Shown: positions 19,100 through 27,719 of the stretch, piece after piece | How positions within the stretch are numbered: position 1 is the first letter of the stretch | Layout of the letters: each line of letters begins with the position of its first letter | Source: Thermodesulfobacteriota bacterium | GTDB taxonomy: Bacteria; Desulfobacterota; Desulfobacteria; Desulfobacterales; Desulfosudaceae | Direction of reading: 5' to 3' | DNA: 64,000 nucleotides | Assembly (NCBI GenBank): GCA_040753795.1 | Contig: JBFMDX010000002.1 | Location: 124,001 to 188,000, forward strand | The notes under the pieces: generated by a model | Databases searched by the model: none | Seen by the model: the letters and a program-made list of their open reading frames with translations, nothing else | What the model was told of the DNA's origin: nothing | Made by a program: the position numbers and the translations under genes

Positions 19100-19186
19100 A
19101 TTGGAGAAAACGATAACATTTTGAAAGTAGAGGGGGTTTGCCTGAAATTCAGGCGGATTTCAAATTAACGGTAAAAGGGATGAAGA

Positions 19187-20116
19187 ATGGCGGAAAACGA
19201 TTATTACCAGATACTCGGGGTAGACAAAAAAGCCTCGGATGAAGATATAAAAAAGGCCTATCGGAAGCTGGCCATGAAATACCATCCTGACCACTATCAG
19301 GGGAACGACAAGGCCCAGGCCGAGGAAAAGTTTAAAAAGATAAGCGAGGCTTACGCGGTTTTAAAAGACAAGGAAAAACGGAAACAGTATGACGCCTTTG
19401 GTGAACAAGGATTCCATCAGCGCTATTCCCAGGAGGATATTTTCAGGGGGTTTGATTTTGGTGACATATTCAAGGAATTCGGTTTCGGCGGGGGCGGTGG
19501 GTTTTTTGGCGGCGGGGGGCGTGGCGGCCGTGCCCGGTTTTCGTTTGACGGCGGAGGTTCCCCCTTCGGCGGTGCCAGGCAGCAACCGCAGTTGAAGGGA
19601 GAAGACCTGGTTTATGAAATACCGTTGACGCTCAGGGAGGTCGTTTCCGGTACAACCAAATCAGTGTCTCTGGGGCAGGGTAGCCAGACAGAAAGAATCA
19701 ATGTCAAAATTCCCAAAGGCATGACCACCGGGAAAAAAATACGCCTGGCCGGCAAAGGGTCGCCCGGCAGTTATGGCGGACCGTCCGGCGATTTATACAT
19801 TCAGGCCCGGGTAGTGGGCGATTCGGATTTTGTGATCGATGGCTATGATCTTTATATGAAGAAGGAGATCCGGCTGACCGAGGCGTTGCTCGGCACAACC
19901 CTCACCATCCCGGCCGTCACCGAGGGCGATCTCACCCTAAAGGTCCCTCCCGGCACTAAACATAAGAGCAAGTTGCGGCTGACGGGGCAGGGGATTCCTC
20001 ATATGAAGGGAAGCGGTCGCGGGCATCTGTTCGTGGAGATACTGGTTGACTTGCCGTCCAAACTGACCAAAAGGCAGAAAGAACTGGTCAGGGAACTGGC
20101 CGGAACCGGCTTGTAG
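19187..20116 (+). CDS. DnaJ-family co-chaperone, CbpA type
   Basis: A 309-residue Hsp40. Residues 1-70 are a J domain with the HPD motif (YHPDHYQG) that stimulates DnaK. A Gly/Phe-rich linker follows (about 85-135). The two beta-barrel substrate-binding domains follow directly ([24 protein letters not shown]; then [29 protein letters not shown] and [20 protein letters not shown]). The zinc-finger CxxCxGxG repeats of DnaJ are absent, which makes it the CbpA class (type II). No DnaK or CbpM modulator lies next to it. Own promoter upstream. Confidence 0.92.
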   Translation: MAENDYYQILGVDKKASDEDIKKAYRKLAMKYHPDHYQGNDKAQAEEKFKKISEAYAVLKDKEKRKQYDAFGEQGFHQRYSQEDIFRGFDFGDIFKEFGFGGGGGFFGGGGRGGRARFSFDGGGSPFGGARQQPQLKGEDLVYEIPLTLREVVSGTTKSVSLGQGSQTERINVKIPKGMTTGKKIRLAGKGSPGSYGGPSGDLYIQARVVGDSDFVIDGYDLYMKKEIRLTEALLGTTLTIPAVTEGDLTLKVPPGTKHKSKLRLTGQGIPHMKGSGRGHLFVEILVDLPSKLTKRQKELVRELAGTGL

Positions 20117-20442
20117 GGCTCATCCATATTGACAAATCAATGTGTTGTGTGCGATAAAAAAAGAAGATGCCGCAAGGGGACACCAGACGCGGGAACGGAT
20201 CCGGTGTGGAAAGGACCGCATGAATGTTGAGCGGCTGATCGTCACTTGTAAATATTCGGTTCACAGAAAAAAACAATTTTGATATAAGAATATATGCGGG
20301 TTATAATATAAAGATAAAAAATAGAAAGATGGGAGCGGTTGTGTCCCGTTTGTTTTATTATTGGTAGTGTTGAATCGGGTTAAAGCCTGCGGGGGAGCAT
20401 AAGGGGTTTGTTGCCTTCAATAATTACTGAAGAGGGAATGTG
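20117..20442. other. 326-base intergenic region
   Basis: No gene is recognisable. Around 20166-20223 two short complementary pairs (ATGC/GCAT outside, ACACC/GGTGT inside) could make a weak hairpin, but no known riboswitch consensus is matched. The last 130 bases are AT-rich and probably carry the promoter of the next gene; a GAGGGA ribosome binding site precedes its ATG. Confidence 0.4.
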
Positions 20443-22266
20443 ATGATCATTACCTGTGAAAAATGCGGGGGAAGCTTTAAGCTGGATGAAAAGTTGATAA
20501 AACCCGGCGGTACCAAGATGCAGTGTTCGAAATGCCGGCATATCTTTCGTGCTTATCCTCCCGGCGGGACTTCACCATCAAAGGGTCCGTCAGATATTGA
20601 ACTGATCACCTGTGAGAAATGCGGTGCCGGTTTTAAAATGAAAAGTTCCCTTTTGAAACCGGATGGCTCCAAAGTCCGCTGTTCAAAATGCCAGCATATT
20701 TTTCTCGCTTATTCCTCTTCAGCAACACCCGGGGCAGTAAAACCGGAAGCAGAAACAGCCAAACCGGCGGCGCCGGCAAAGCCCAAAAAAGTCGCTCCCG
20801 CCCCTTCCTTTGAGCCGGAGTCGGTTGATGATACGGCGGTTTTTGCCGACGAGATGGACCTGGACCTTGAGGAAAAGCCGAAGAAGGCGGAATCCAAGGC
20901 GTCTGATGCTATGGATCTGGAGCTGGAATTGGACGAGGACGAAGCTGGCGGCGATTTGGATCTGGACTTGGAGGAGAAGCCGAAGAAGGCGGAATCCAAG
21001 GCGTCTGATGATATGGATCTGGAACTGGAATTGGACGAGGACGAAGCTGGCGGCGATTTGGATCTGGACTTGGAGGAGAAGCCGAAGAAAGCGGAATCCG
21101 AGGCGTCTGATGATATGGATCTGGAACTGGATCTGGACGAGGAGGATTCAGGCGAGGACCTCGAGCTTGATCTTGAGGAAAAGCCGAAGAAGGAAAAAGG
21201 CAAGGCAGCCGGGGCGCCTAAAAAATCTTCGGGTGACGAGGAAATTGACTTTTCCGAGGTGGACGACCTGCTCGAATCCGAGGACGTTTCCGTAGCTGAT
21301 ACGGTCGAGGTTTCGTCCCATGACCTGGGGCTTTCGCTGGATGAAGACGATGACTCTGGTGGGGGAGTTGAACAGCAGGAGATCGATCTGGCGGATCTGG
21401 AACAGACCATAGAAATGGAGCTTCTGGAACCGGAAGAGGAAAGCGACAGGGAAGAGGCTGAAGATGTTGAGCTTGCGCTCGCGGATGATGACGAGGAGGA
21501 AGACGAGGAGGAAGAATCTCTGAGTGAAGGGGACGGGGATGACTTCTCTGATATAGAGGAAATGCTTTCCTCCGGTGATGATGAGGAAACGATAGAGCTT
21601 GACCTGGAAGGGGAAGAAGACAAGGAAAAAGAGGAAGCGGGAAAAGCCGAAGAAGCGGAAGAATCCGCTGCCAAGGGGAAAAAGGCGAAAGCGGCCAAGA
21701 AAGTCAAAGAGAAAAAGGTAAAAGCGGAGAAAGAGCCGGGAGAAAAGAAATCGCTCAAGAAGGTGATCATACTGGCGCTGGTGATCCTGCTGGTGCTGAT
21801 CGGCCTGGGCGTCGGTTTTGTCTTTAAAGACCAGATTCTTCCGCTGATCGGAATGGGCCAGAAGGCTCCTGCCGGTAGCGGCACCCCCGTTGTTATGGAT
21901 AATACCATGACCGATTTTGTTGATAACGCTAAAAGCGGTAAGCTGTTTATCATAAAGGGCAGCGTCAAGAATGAATCCGCGGAGTCCAAACGGTTCATCA
22001 GGGTCGTGGCGAACCTGTACTCGGCCGGACGCAAGTTGGAGATGACTTCGTCTGCTTACTGCGGTAATATTCTGACCAATGAAGAACTGGCGACGGCTGA
22101 ACTGGCGGCTATCAATAACCGTCTGGCGGTTCAGGCCGGAGATAACAACAGGAATGCCGACGTTAAACCGGGGATGACCATTCCTTTCATGATCGTTATC
22201 AACCAAATGCCCGGTAATCTTGAGGAATATGAAGTCAAGGTGTCTGAATCCGCGCCGGTGAAGTAG
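20443..22266 (+). CDS. Double zinc-ribbon, acidic-repeat membrane protein with DUF3426 domain
   Basis: A 607-residue protein. Two tandem MJ0042-type zinc ribbons open it (CEKCGGSFKL...CSKCRHIF and CEKCGAGFKM...CSKCQHIF, residues 4-35 and 54-86). Residues about 125-430 are extremely acidic low complexity with a 34-residue repeat (LDLDLEEKPKKAESKASDDM-type), followed by a Lys/Ala/Glu-rich coiled segment. One membrane helix (VIILALVILLVLIGLGVGFVF, about 440-460) leads to a C-terminal DUF3426 domain, presumably periplasmic, ending SESAPVK. Zinc-ribbon plus DUF3426 proteins are common in Desulfobacterota and of unknown role. Start at ATG 20443 with AGAGGG upstream; a GTG precedes it directly. Confidence 0.85.
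   Translation: MIITCEKCGGSFKLDEKLIKPGGTKMQCSKCRHIFRAYPPGGTSPSKGPSDIELITCEKCGAGFKMKSSLLKPDGSKVRCSKCQHIFLAYSSSATPGAVKPEAETAKPAAPAKPKKVAPAPSFEPESVDDTAVFADEMDLDLEEKPKKAESKASDAMDLELELDEDEAGGDLDLDLEEKPKKAESKASDDMDLELELDEDEAGGDLDLDLEEKPKKAESEASDDMDLELDLDEEDSGEDLELDLEEKPKKEKGKAAGAPKKSSGDEEIDFSEVDDLLESEDVSVADTVEVSSHDLGLSLDEDDDSGGGVEQQEIDLADLEQTIEMELLEPEEESDREEAEDVELALADDDEEEDEEEESLSEGDGDDFSDIEEMLSSGDDEETIELDLEGEEDKEKEEAGKAEEAEESAAKGKKAKAAKKVKEKKVKAEKEPGEKKSLKKVIILALVILLVLIGLGVGFVFKDQILPLIGMGQKAPAGSGTPVVMDNTMTDFVDNAKSGKLFIIKGSVKNESAESKRFIRVVANLYSAGRKLEMTSSAYCGNILTNEELATAELAAINNRLAVQAGDNNRNADVKPGMTIPFMIVINQMPGNLEEYEVKVSESAPVK
20869..21174 (+). repeat. Three tandem 102-base coding repeats
   Basis: Units begin at 20869, 20971 and 21073 (GAGGARAAGCCGAAGAA each time), with a partial fourth at 21175. 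The second and third are nearly identical at DNA level. They encode 34-residue units EEKPKKAESKASDDMDLELELDEDEAGGDLDLDL-like in the acidic region. Confidence 0.9.
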
Positions 22267-22344
22267 CCCGGATCTTCGGCGTTCCGGCCGGATGACAGAA
22301 GGGGCCGGGTCGGCGATGCCCGTCTGGAAATATGAAGCGCCTGT

Positions 22345-22374
22345 TTGATATATCCTTGACTAACGCCATATAAG
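22345..22374 (+). promoter_or_regulatory. Candidate promoter for tRNA-Met
   Basis: TTGATA at 22345-22350, 18-base spacer, TATAAG at 22369-22374. A second -35-like TTGACT lies inside at 22356. Confidence 0.45.
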
Positions 22375-22455
22375 CTGGTATTGGGTTTTTTCGTTTATCG
22401 ACGGTGGCTCTGTTTTCCCGGATCATTCCGGCAGTAATCGACAGACAGCATAGAT

Positions 22456-22532
22456 GGCGATGTAGCTCAGCTGGTTAGAGCATGCGGCTCATATCCGCAG
22501 TGTCCGGGGTTCAAGTCCCTGCATCGCCACCA
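22456..22532 (+). tRNA. tRNA-Met (CAT), elongator type
   Basis: A 77-base cloverleaf including encoded CCA. Acceptor arms GGCGATG / CATCGCC pair fully, the anticodon stem TGCGG / CCGCA encloses the loop CTCATAT with anticodon CAT, and the T arm has GGTTCAAGTCC. The fully paired first position argues against an initiator tRNA. A CAT tRNA read as Ile after lysidine modification is the alternative, but the sequence resembles elongator Met. Confidence 0.93.
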
Positions 22533-22606
22533 GCTTTCTGGATACAGTCAAGGCTCTTTTGGATTTTTCCGAAGGGCCTGTTGTTTTTAGACGGAAGGCA
22601 GGAAAT

Positions 22607-22987
22607 ATGCTGGCCGGCTTTTCCAGGATTGTGGAACAACGGATCGAACAGGCGAGAAAAGAAGGCGCCTTTGACAATCTTCCCGGCGCCGGCAAACCCC
22701 TGGACCTTCCCGATGACAGCCATATCCCGGAAGACCTTCGTCTGGCCTATAAAATATTGAGAAACGCTGACTGCCTGCCGCCGGAAATCGAGTTGCGCAG
22801 AGAAATTCAACGCACCGAAGACCTTCTGGCTGGAGAAAAGGACGTCCAGAAGCAATATCGACTGACAAAAAAACTGAATTTTCTTATCACCCGGTTGAAT
22901 ATGGCTCGCCCCACCAGAATTGCCCTGGAAGTGCCGCAGAAATATTACGGCAAACTCTGTGATAGAATCTCGGGAGACGCCAGATAA
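22607..22987 (+). CDS. DUF1992 (DnaJC28-like) protein
   Basis: A 126-residue protein of the DUF1992 family, named for a conserved domain also found in the eukaryotic DNAJC28. The family signature RIEQARKEGAFDNLPGAGKPLDLPDDSHIPEDLRLAYKILRNA is present from residue 11, followed by a helical charged C-terminus. No J domain is attached. Function is not established. The ATG is preceded by a GGAAGGCAGG stretch. It begins 75 bases after tRNA-Met and probably starts the operon that continues with ddl, purD-purE and tsaC. Confidence 0.85.
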   Translation: MLAGFSRIVEQRIEQARKEGAFDNLPGAGKPLDLPDDSHIPEDLRLAYKILRNADCLPPEIELRREIQRTEDLLAGEKDVQKQYRLTKKLNFLITRLNMARPTRIALEVPQKYYGKLCDRISGDAR

Positions 22988-23017
22988 GCTTTTCAACAAT
23001 CTGACAGCGGGTTAATC

Positions 23018-23962
23018 ATGTCCACAATTGTTGTCGCCCTGATTGCCGGCGGTGCCTCTTCGGAAAGAGAAATATCTTTAAAGGGGGGGGATCAGATCTT
23101 TGCCGCCCTGGATAAAAGTCGATATACGATTTTACGTTACGACCCCAGGGATGATATCGGCCGCCTGGTCCAGGACGCCGGGCGAATTGATACCGCTTTC
23201 ATCAATCTTCACGGCCGGAACGGAGAGGATGGAACGGTTCAGGGGCTGCTGGATCTGTTGGGGATCCCCTACCAGTGTTCGGGCGTTCTGGGCAGCGCCC
23301 TGGCGACCAATAAGCTGGCTTCAAAACGGATTTATGAGCAGGCCGGCCTGCCGGTATCCCCTTATCTTGCGGTCCGCAAGAGGCAGCAGCCGGACGCGGG
23401 ACTGTTAAGGACCCATCTTTTTTTCCCGGACAGGCCCCTGGTGGTCAAGCCGGTCAGCGGCGGCTCAAGTATCGGGATGTCCATCATATCGGAAGAAGCG
23501 GAGTTGCCGGCGGCGCTGGAGAAGGCCTGGGCGGATGATGATGAGGTGCTGCTGGAGTCTTTTGTAGACGGCCGGGAACTGACCGTGGGGATTATCGGCA
23601 ACGATATCCCGGAAGCGCTGCCGGTGGTGGAGATCATTCCCGGGGAAGAATATGAATTTTTTGATTACGAGGCCAAGTATAAAGCCGGCGCCACCCGGGA
23701 AATTTGCCCGGCTGAAATTAACGAAGCGCTGGCCCGAAAGGCTCAAGAGTTCGGGCGCCGGGCCCACACGGCCCTGTTCTGCAAAGGCTACAGCCGCACC
23801 GACATGATCGCCAGGGGGGACGAGGTGTTTGTGCTGGAAACCAACACCATCCCGGGCATGGTTCCCACCAGTCTTCTGCCCCTGGCGGCCAGGGCGGCCG
23901 GGATGCCGTTTTCCGGTTTGCTGGACCGGTTAATCTCTTTGAGTCTGGAGAAAAGAGGCTGA
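23018..23962 (+). CDS. ddl: D-alanine--D-alanine ligase
   Basis: A 314-residue ATP-grasp enzyme that joins two D-alanines for peptidoglycan precursor synthesis. Visible motifs are the N-terminal AGGASSEREISLKGG, the NLHGRNGEDGTVQGLLDLLGIPYQCSGVLGSALATNKLASK region for substrate and ATP binding, VVKPVSGGSSIGM (glycine-rich loop), EYEFFDYEAKYK, and the metal ligand region ETNTIPGMVPTSLLP. The usual HGxxGEDG is HGRNGEDG here. Lies 30 bases after the DUF1992 gene and 40 bases before purD-purE, probably co-transcribed. Confidence 0.92.
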   Translation: MSTIVVALIAGGASSEREISLKGGDQIFAALDKSRYTILRYDPRDDIGRLVQDAGRIDTAFINLHGRNGEDGTVQGLLDLLGIPYQCSGVLGSALATNKLASKRIYEQAGLPVSPYLAVRKRQQPDAGLLRTHLFFPDRPLVVKPVSGGSSIGMSIISEEAELPAALEKAWADDDEVLLESFVDGRELTVGIIGNDIPEALPVVEIIPGEEYEFFDYEAKYKAGATREICPAEINEALARKAQEFGRRAHTALFCKGYSRTDMIARGDEVFVLETNTIPGMVPTSLLPLAARAAGMPFSGLLDRLISLSLEKRG

Positions 23963-24002
23963 ACCCGCTTCGTGTAAAGAAGGGGACGCTAAAGGAGGAT
24001 CC

Positions 24003-25778
24003 ATGAAAATACTGGTCATCGGCGGTGGCGGCAGGGAGCACGCCCTGGTATGGAAGATCGCCCAGAGCCCCCGGGTCAAAAAAATTTACTGCGCCCCCGG
24101 TAACGCGGGAATTGCCAGGCTGGCGACAAATGTTCCCATTGCCGCGGATGATGTTGACCGGCTGTTTGCTTTTGCCGTTGAAAAGGCCGTGGACCTGACG
24201 GTGGTGGGGCCGGAAGCGCCGCTGGAAAAAGGCATTGTCGACCGCTTTGAAAAAAAAGGGTTGCGTATATTCGGCGCCACTTCCCGCGCGGCCCAGCTGG
24301 AAACCAGCAAGGCCTTTGCCAAGAACATCATGAAAAAATACGGCATCCCCACGGCCCGGGGCCGCTCCTTTGACGTGTTTGAGGAGGCCTGCGCCTATAT
24401 AAGCGAAAAGGGCCCCCGGGTGGTGGTCAAGGCCGACGGCCTGGCCGCCGGCAAGGGCGTGTTTGTCTGCGGCTCGGAAAAAGAGGCCGTTGATGCCTTA
24501 AAGCAGATCATGAAGGACAAAGTATTCGGTGAGGCCGGCAGCCGGGTGGTTATTGAGGAACGTTTGAGCGGGGAAGAGGTTTCCTTCCTGGCCTTTACCG
24601 ACGGTTACACCGTTCTCCCGCTGCCCTGCTCACAGGACCACAAGACGATTTTTGACGGGGATCAGGGGCCGAATACCGGCGGCATGGGCGCCTATTCTCC
24701 GGCGCCCGTCGTGGATAAGTATCTTCACCGGAAAATCATGGAGACGGTCATGCGGCCCACGGTGCGCGCTATGGCCGCCGAAGGCATCCCCTACAAGGGG
24801 GTTCTATATGCCGGACTGATGGTGGCCGGAGGCAGGATTAACGTTCTGGAATTCAATGCCCGGTTCGGCGATCCTGAAACCCAGCCCCTGATGATGCGGA
24901 TGAAAAGCGATATGGTGCCGGTCATGGAGGCGGTGTGCAACGGCACCCTTCATGAATGTTCCCTTGATATCGACGAACGCGCCGCTGTTTGCGTGGTTAT
25001 GACGGCTGGCGGCTATCCCGGGCGCTACGACAAGGGTTTGCCCATCTCCGGGCTGGGAAGCGTCAGCCGAATGAAAGATGTCGTGGTTTTTCATGCCGGC
25101 ACCCGCGCCAAAGGAAAACAGATCGTCACCGACGGAGGACGGGTCCTGGGGGTTACCGCCCTGGGCAGCACGGTGGAACAGGCGATCACGAGGGCCTATG
25201 GGGCGGTATCCAGAATTTCCTGGAAGGACTCCTATCACCGTACGGATATCGGCGGCCGGGCATTAAAGCGGGAAGGTGTCAGGCCGCTGGTTTCGATTGT
25301 CATGGGAAGCGACAGCGACCTGCCGGTCATGGAGGAGGTGGCCGGGGTGCTCAAGCGGTTTGATGTCGCCTATGAGATCAAGATCGCCTCCGCTCACCGG
25401 ACTCCGGAAAAAGCGGCCATCCTGGCCGAATCGGCGCGGAGACGGGGCATACGGGTGATCATCGCCGGAGCCGGTATGGCGGCCGCCCTGCCCGGGTCCC
25501 TGGCGGCCCATACGACCCTGCCGGTCATCGGCGTTCCCATCAACGCATCGCCCGTTAACGGGCTGGACGCCCTGCTGTCCATGGCGCAGATGCCGCCCGG
25601 CGTGCCCGTGGCGACGGTGGCCATTGGCAAACCGGGCGCGAAAAACGCCGGGTTGCTGGCGGTTCAAATTCTGGCCGTTGCCGATGAACAGCTGGCCGAA
25701 AAATTGAGCGATTATAAAAAAGAAATGGCCGACGAGGTGGAGCGGAAAGAAAAGGCGCTCAATGAAAAACGCACCTGA
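24003..25778 (+). CDS. purD-purE: PurD-PurE fusion: GAR synthetase plus N5-CAIR mutase
   Basis: A 591-residue bifunctional purine enzyme in a single frame. Residues 1-422 are phosphoribosylamine--glycine ligase, an ATP-grasp enzyme: KILVIGGGGREHALVWKIAQSP at the start, VVKADGLAAGKGV, DHKTIFDGDQGPNTGGMGAYSPAP and EFNARFGDPETQPLM. Residues 426-591 are a full PurE class I domain: VSIVMGSDSDLPVMEE, IASAHRTPEK, IAGAGMAAALPGSLAAHTTLPVIGVPI and the C-terminal helix. PurD catalyses step 2 and PurE step 6 of IMP synthesis. The two are normally separate genes; no stop or restart sequence is visible between them. AAAGGAGG upstream. The last 17 bases overlap the tsaC start. Confidence 0.92.
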   Translation: MKILVIGGGGREHALVWKIAQSPRVKKIYCAPGNAGIARLATNVPIAADDVDRLFAFAVEKAVDLTVVGPEAPLEKGIVDRFEKKGLRIFGATSRAAQLETSKAFAKNIMKKYGIPTARGRSFDVFEEACAYISEKGPRVVVKADGLAAGKGVFVCGSEKEAVDALKQIMKDKVFGEAGSRVVIEERLSGEEVSFLAFTDGYTVLPLPCSQDHKTIFDGDQGPNTGGMGAYSPAPVVDKYLHRKIMETVMRPTVRAMAAEGIPYKGVLYAGLMVAGGRINVLEFNARFGDPETQPLMMRMKSDMVPVMEAVCNGTLHECSLDIDERAAVCVVMTAGGYPGRYDKGLPISGLGSVSRMKDVVVFHAGTRAKGKQIVTDGGRVLGVTALGSTVEQAITRAYGAVSRISWKDSYHRTDIGGRALKREGVRPLVSIVMGSDSDLPVMEEVAGVLKRFDVAYEIKIASAHRTPEKAAILAESARRRGIRVIIAGAGMAAALPGSLAAHTTLPVIGVPINASPVNGLDALLSMAQMPPGVPVATVAIGKPGAKNAGLLAVQILAVADEQLAEKLSDYKKEMADEVERKEKALNEKRT

Positions 25779-26415
25779 AATCCGGAAAACGGATGCCCTG
25801 CATCCGGACCCGGATTTAATCGAGGCCGCCTGCCGGGTCATTCGAGCCGGTGGCGTGGTGGCCTTTCCCGCGTCATCTCTTTACGGCCTCGCGGCCGATG
25901 CTTTCAACCGGCTGGCCGTGGACAGAGTCTTCCGGATGAAGAAACGTCCGGCCGATAAACCCATTCTGTTGTTGATCAGGGATCGCGAAGCACTGTCAAC
26001 ACTGGCGGCGGATATCCCGCCGTCGGCCATTCGACTGATGGACGCCTTCTGGCCGGGAAACGTTACCCTGGTTTTTTCCGCCGCGAAAGAAGTTTCCGGC
26101 TACCTGACATCCGGAACCGGCAGGATCGGCGTCCGCGTGCCGGCCCAGCCGGTGGCCCGTGCCCTGGTCAACGGCCTGGACAACCCGATCACCGGAACCA
26201 GCGCAAACCTGTCCGGACATCCCGGAGTCGACGTGGCTTCGGAGTTGAGCGAAATTCTGGCGGAGCCCCCGGAGCTGATCCTGGATGCCGGAAAACTCAA
26301 GGGAGGAAAAGGTTCGACGGTGGTGGATGTTTCCGTTAATCCACCGATTGTTTTGCGGGAGGGGGCGGTCCCGGCCGGAGAGATCTTTGCGGCGCTGAAT
26401 TTGTATAGATCCTGA
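25762..26415 (+). CDS. tsaC: L-threonylcarbamoyladenylate synthase (TsaC/Sua5/YrdC family)
   Basis: A 217-residue YrdC-fold protein that makes threonylcarbamoyl-AMP for the t6A37 modification of tRNAs reading ANN codons. Motifs: AGGVVAFPASSLYGLAADAF (the usual TDTVYGL is SSLYGL here), KKRPADKPILLLI, PGNVTLVFSA, GRIGVRVPAQPVARAL, NPITGTSANLSG and GKGSTVVDVS. The start overlaps the end of purD-purE by 17 bases, so it is translationally coupled. There is no C-terminal Sua5 domain. tRNA-Leu follows with its own promoter. Confidence 0.9.
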   Translation: MKNAPEIRKTDALHPDPDLIEAACRVIRAGGVVAFPASSLYGLAADAFNRLAVDRVFRMKKRPADKPILLLIRDREALSTLAADIPPSAIRLMDAFWPGNVTLVFSAAKEVSGYLTSGTGRIGVRVPAQPVARALVNGLDNPITGTSANLSGHPGVDVASELSEILAEPPELILDAGKLKGGKGSTVVDVSVNPPIVLREGAVPAGEIFAALNLYRS

Positions 26416-26437
26416 CAGATTTTTTTGCGGCGGTTTG

Positions 26438-26466
26438 TTGACAAGAATGCCGGAATTTTTTATAAG
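26438..26466 (+). promoter_or_regulatory. Sigma-70 promoter for tRNA-Leu
   Basis: TTGACA at 26438-26443, exactly 17 bases, TATAAG at 26461-26466, ending 14 bases before the tRNA: a near-consensus promoter. Confidence 0.8.
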
Positions 26467-26480
26467 TGCAGGCTGATACT

Positions 26481-26567
26481 GCCGGAGTGGTGAAACTGGT
26501 AGACGCAGAGGACTCAAAATCCTCCGATGGCAACATCGTGTCGGTTCGATTCCGACCTCCGGCACCA
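26481..26567 (+). tRNA. tRNA-Leu (CAA)
   Basis: An 87-base class II tRNA with encoded CCA. Acceptor arms GCCGGAG / CTCCGGC pair fully; the anticodon stem GAGGA / TCCTC holds loop CTCAAAA with anticodon CAA; a long variable arm (GATGGCAACATC) and GGTTCGATTCC T loop are present. Confidence 0.96.
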
Positions 26568-26576
26568 GAACAAATG

Positions 26577-26626
26577 AAAAGGGGTTGCGGCGATTCAGGA
26601 TAAAGCCGCATCCCCTTTTATTTTTG
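26577..26626 (+). terminator. Terminator after tRNA-Leu, possibly bidirectional
   Basis: AAAAGGGGTTGCGGC pairs with GCCGCATCCCCTTTT around a 13-base loop, with ATTTTTG after it. On the minus strand it also ends in CCCCTTTTC and lies 61 bases beyond the pit stop, so it may serve both units. Confidence 0.85.
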
Positions 26627-26686
26627 GGTTCAGGTGGTGGGTTGACCACACGGTGAGAAGAGAGACCTGGAGCCGGCTATCCCGGG

Positions 26687-27718
26687 CTAAAGCAGGCCGT
26701 GCAGGCTTTTCCCGATCATAAAACAGCCGGCCGCCACCAGGGCTGAAAACGGGATGGTGACTACCCAGGCCCAGACGATCCGCTGGGCCACGCCCCACTT
26801 GATCCCCGACAGTTTGTTGACGGCACCCACGCCGATGATGGAACCGGTGATGGTGTGGGTGGTGGAAACCGGCACGCCCATGTGGGTGGCCAGAAACAGG
26901 GTAATGGCGCCGGAGGTCTCGGCGCAGAATCCGCCGATGGGCTTGAGGGTGGTGATTCTCATGCCCATGGTTTTGACGATGCGCCAGCCGCCGAAAGCCG
27001 TTCCCACGGCCATGGCCAGGTGGCAGGACAGGATAATCCAGGCGGTTTTCATGTCCAGCAGGGAGAGCTGGGTGTCGGCCGGCATCATGCCGGCGGCAAA
27101 CAGCAGGGCCATGATGATGCCCATGGTTTTCTGGGCGTCGTTGCCGCCATGGCCCAGGGAATAAAGGGCCGCGGAAACCAGCTGGCCTTTGCGGAACAGT
27201 TTGTCCAGCGAATAGGGCCGCCATTTGCGGAAGACCCAGATAACGGTGAACATGATGAACATGCCGATGACCAGGCCCAGCAGAGGGGCCAGGGGAATAA
27301 ACTTGACGGTAATCCAGATCTTGTCCCAGCGGATGATGTCCCATCCGGCATAGGCGATGCCGGCTCCGGTAAAGCCGCCGACCAGGGCATGGGAGGAACT
27401 GGTGGGCAGGCCCCACCACCAGGTCAGCAGGTCCCAGACAATGGCGCCGATCAGACCGGTCAAAACCACATAGACAAAATGCGGGTCGGTAGGATCGATA
27501 CGGACGATTTTGGAAATCGTGCTGGCAACCTTGGGGGCGAAAAAAAACATGGCGATAAAGTTAAAGAATGCGGCCCACCATACGGCCACTCCGGGACTCA
27601 GCACCCGGGTGGAGACCACGGTGGCGATGGAGTTGGCCGAATCATGAAACCCGTTGATGACGTCGAAGATCAGGGCGACCGCAACGGTGAAAATGACGAC
27701 TATCAGAGCCCAGTCCAT
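26687..27718 (-). CDS. pit: Inorganic phosphate transporter, Pit family
   Basis: A 343-residue inner-membrane protein with about ten hydrophobic helices. Both PHO-4 family signatures are present: GFHDSANSIATVVSTRVLSP near residue 25 and GVPVSTTHTITGSIIGVG near residue 275; GHGGNDAQKTMGIIMALL around 190 is the third hallmark. It moves metal-phosphate with protons at low affinity. The start is one base after the stop of the DUF47 gene, so the two form an operon; pairing of Pit with a DUF47 (PhoU-like) protein is a known arrangement. Confidence 0.94.
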   Translation of the reverse strand: MDWALIVVIFTVAVALIFDVINGFHDSANSIATVVSTRVLSPGVAVWWAAFFNFIAMFFFAPKVASTISKIVRIDPTDPHFVYVVLTGLIGAIVWDLLTWWWGLPTSSSHALVGGFTGAGIAYAGWDIIRWDKIWITVKFIPLAPLLGLVIGMFIMFTVIWVFRKWRPYSLDKLFRKGQLVSAALYSLGHGGNDAQKTMGIIMALLFAAGMMPADTQLSLLDMKTAWIILSCHLAMAVGTAFGGWRIVKTMGMRITTLKPIGGFCAETSGAITLFLATHMGVPVSTTHTITGSIIGVGAVNKLSGIKWGVAQRIVWAWVVTIPFSALVAAGCFMIGKSLHGLL

Positions 27719-27719
27719 A

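Noticed and set aside
20166-20223. Possible riboswitch or small RNA
   Set aside because: Only short pairings and no known consensus; could be chance.
20709-22034. Long minus-strand Ser-rich open frame
   Set aside because: It mirrors the acidic repeat gene; Glu/Asp codons read backwards give Ser/Phe. No ribosome binding site or family.
22456-22532. Initiator tRNA-fMet
   Set aside because: The first acceptor pair is a normal G-C and the anticodon stem lacks the three G-C pairs typical of initiators.
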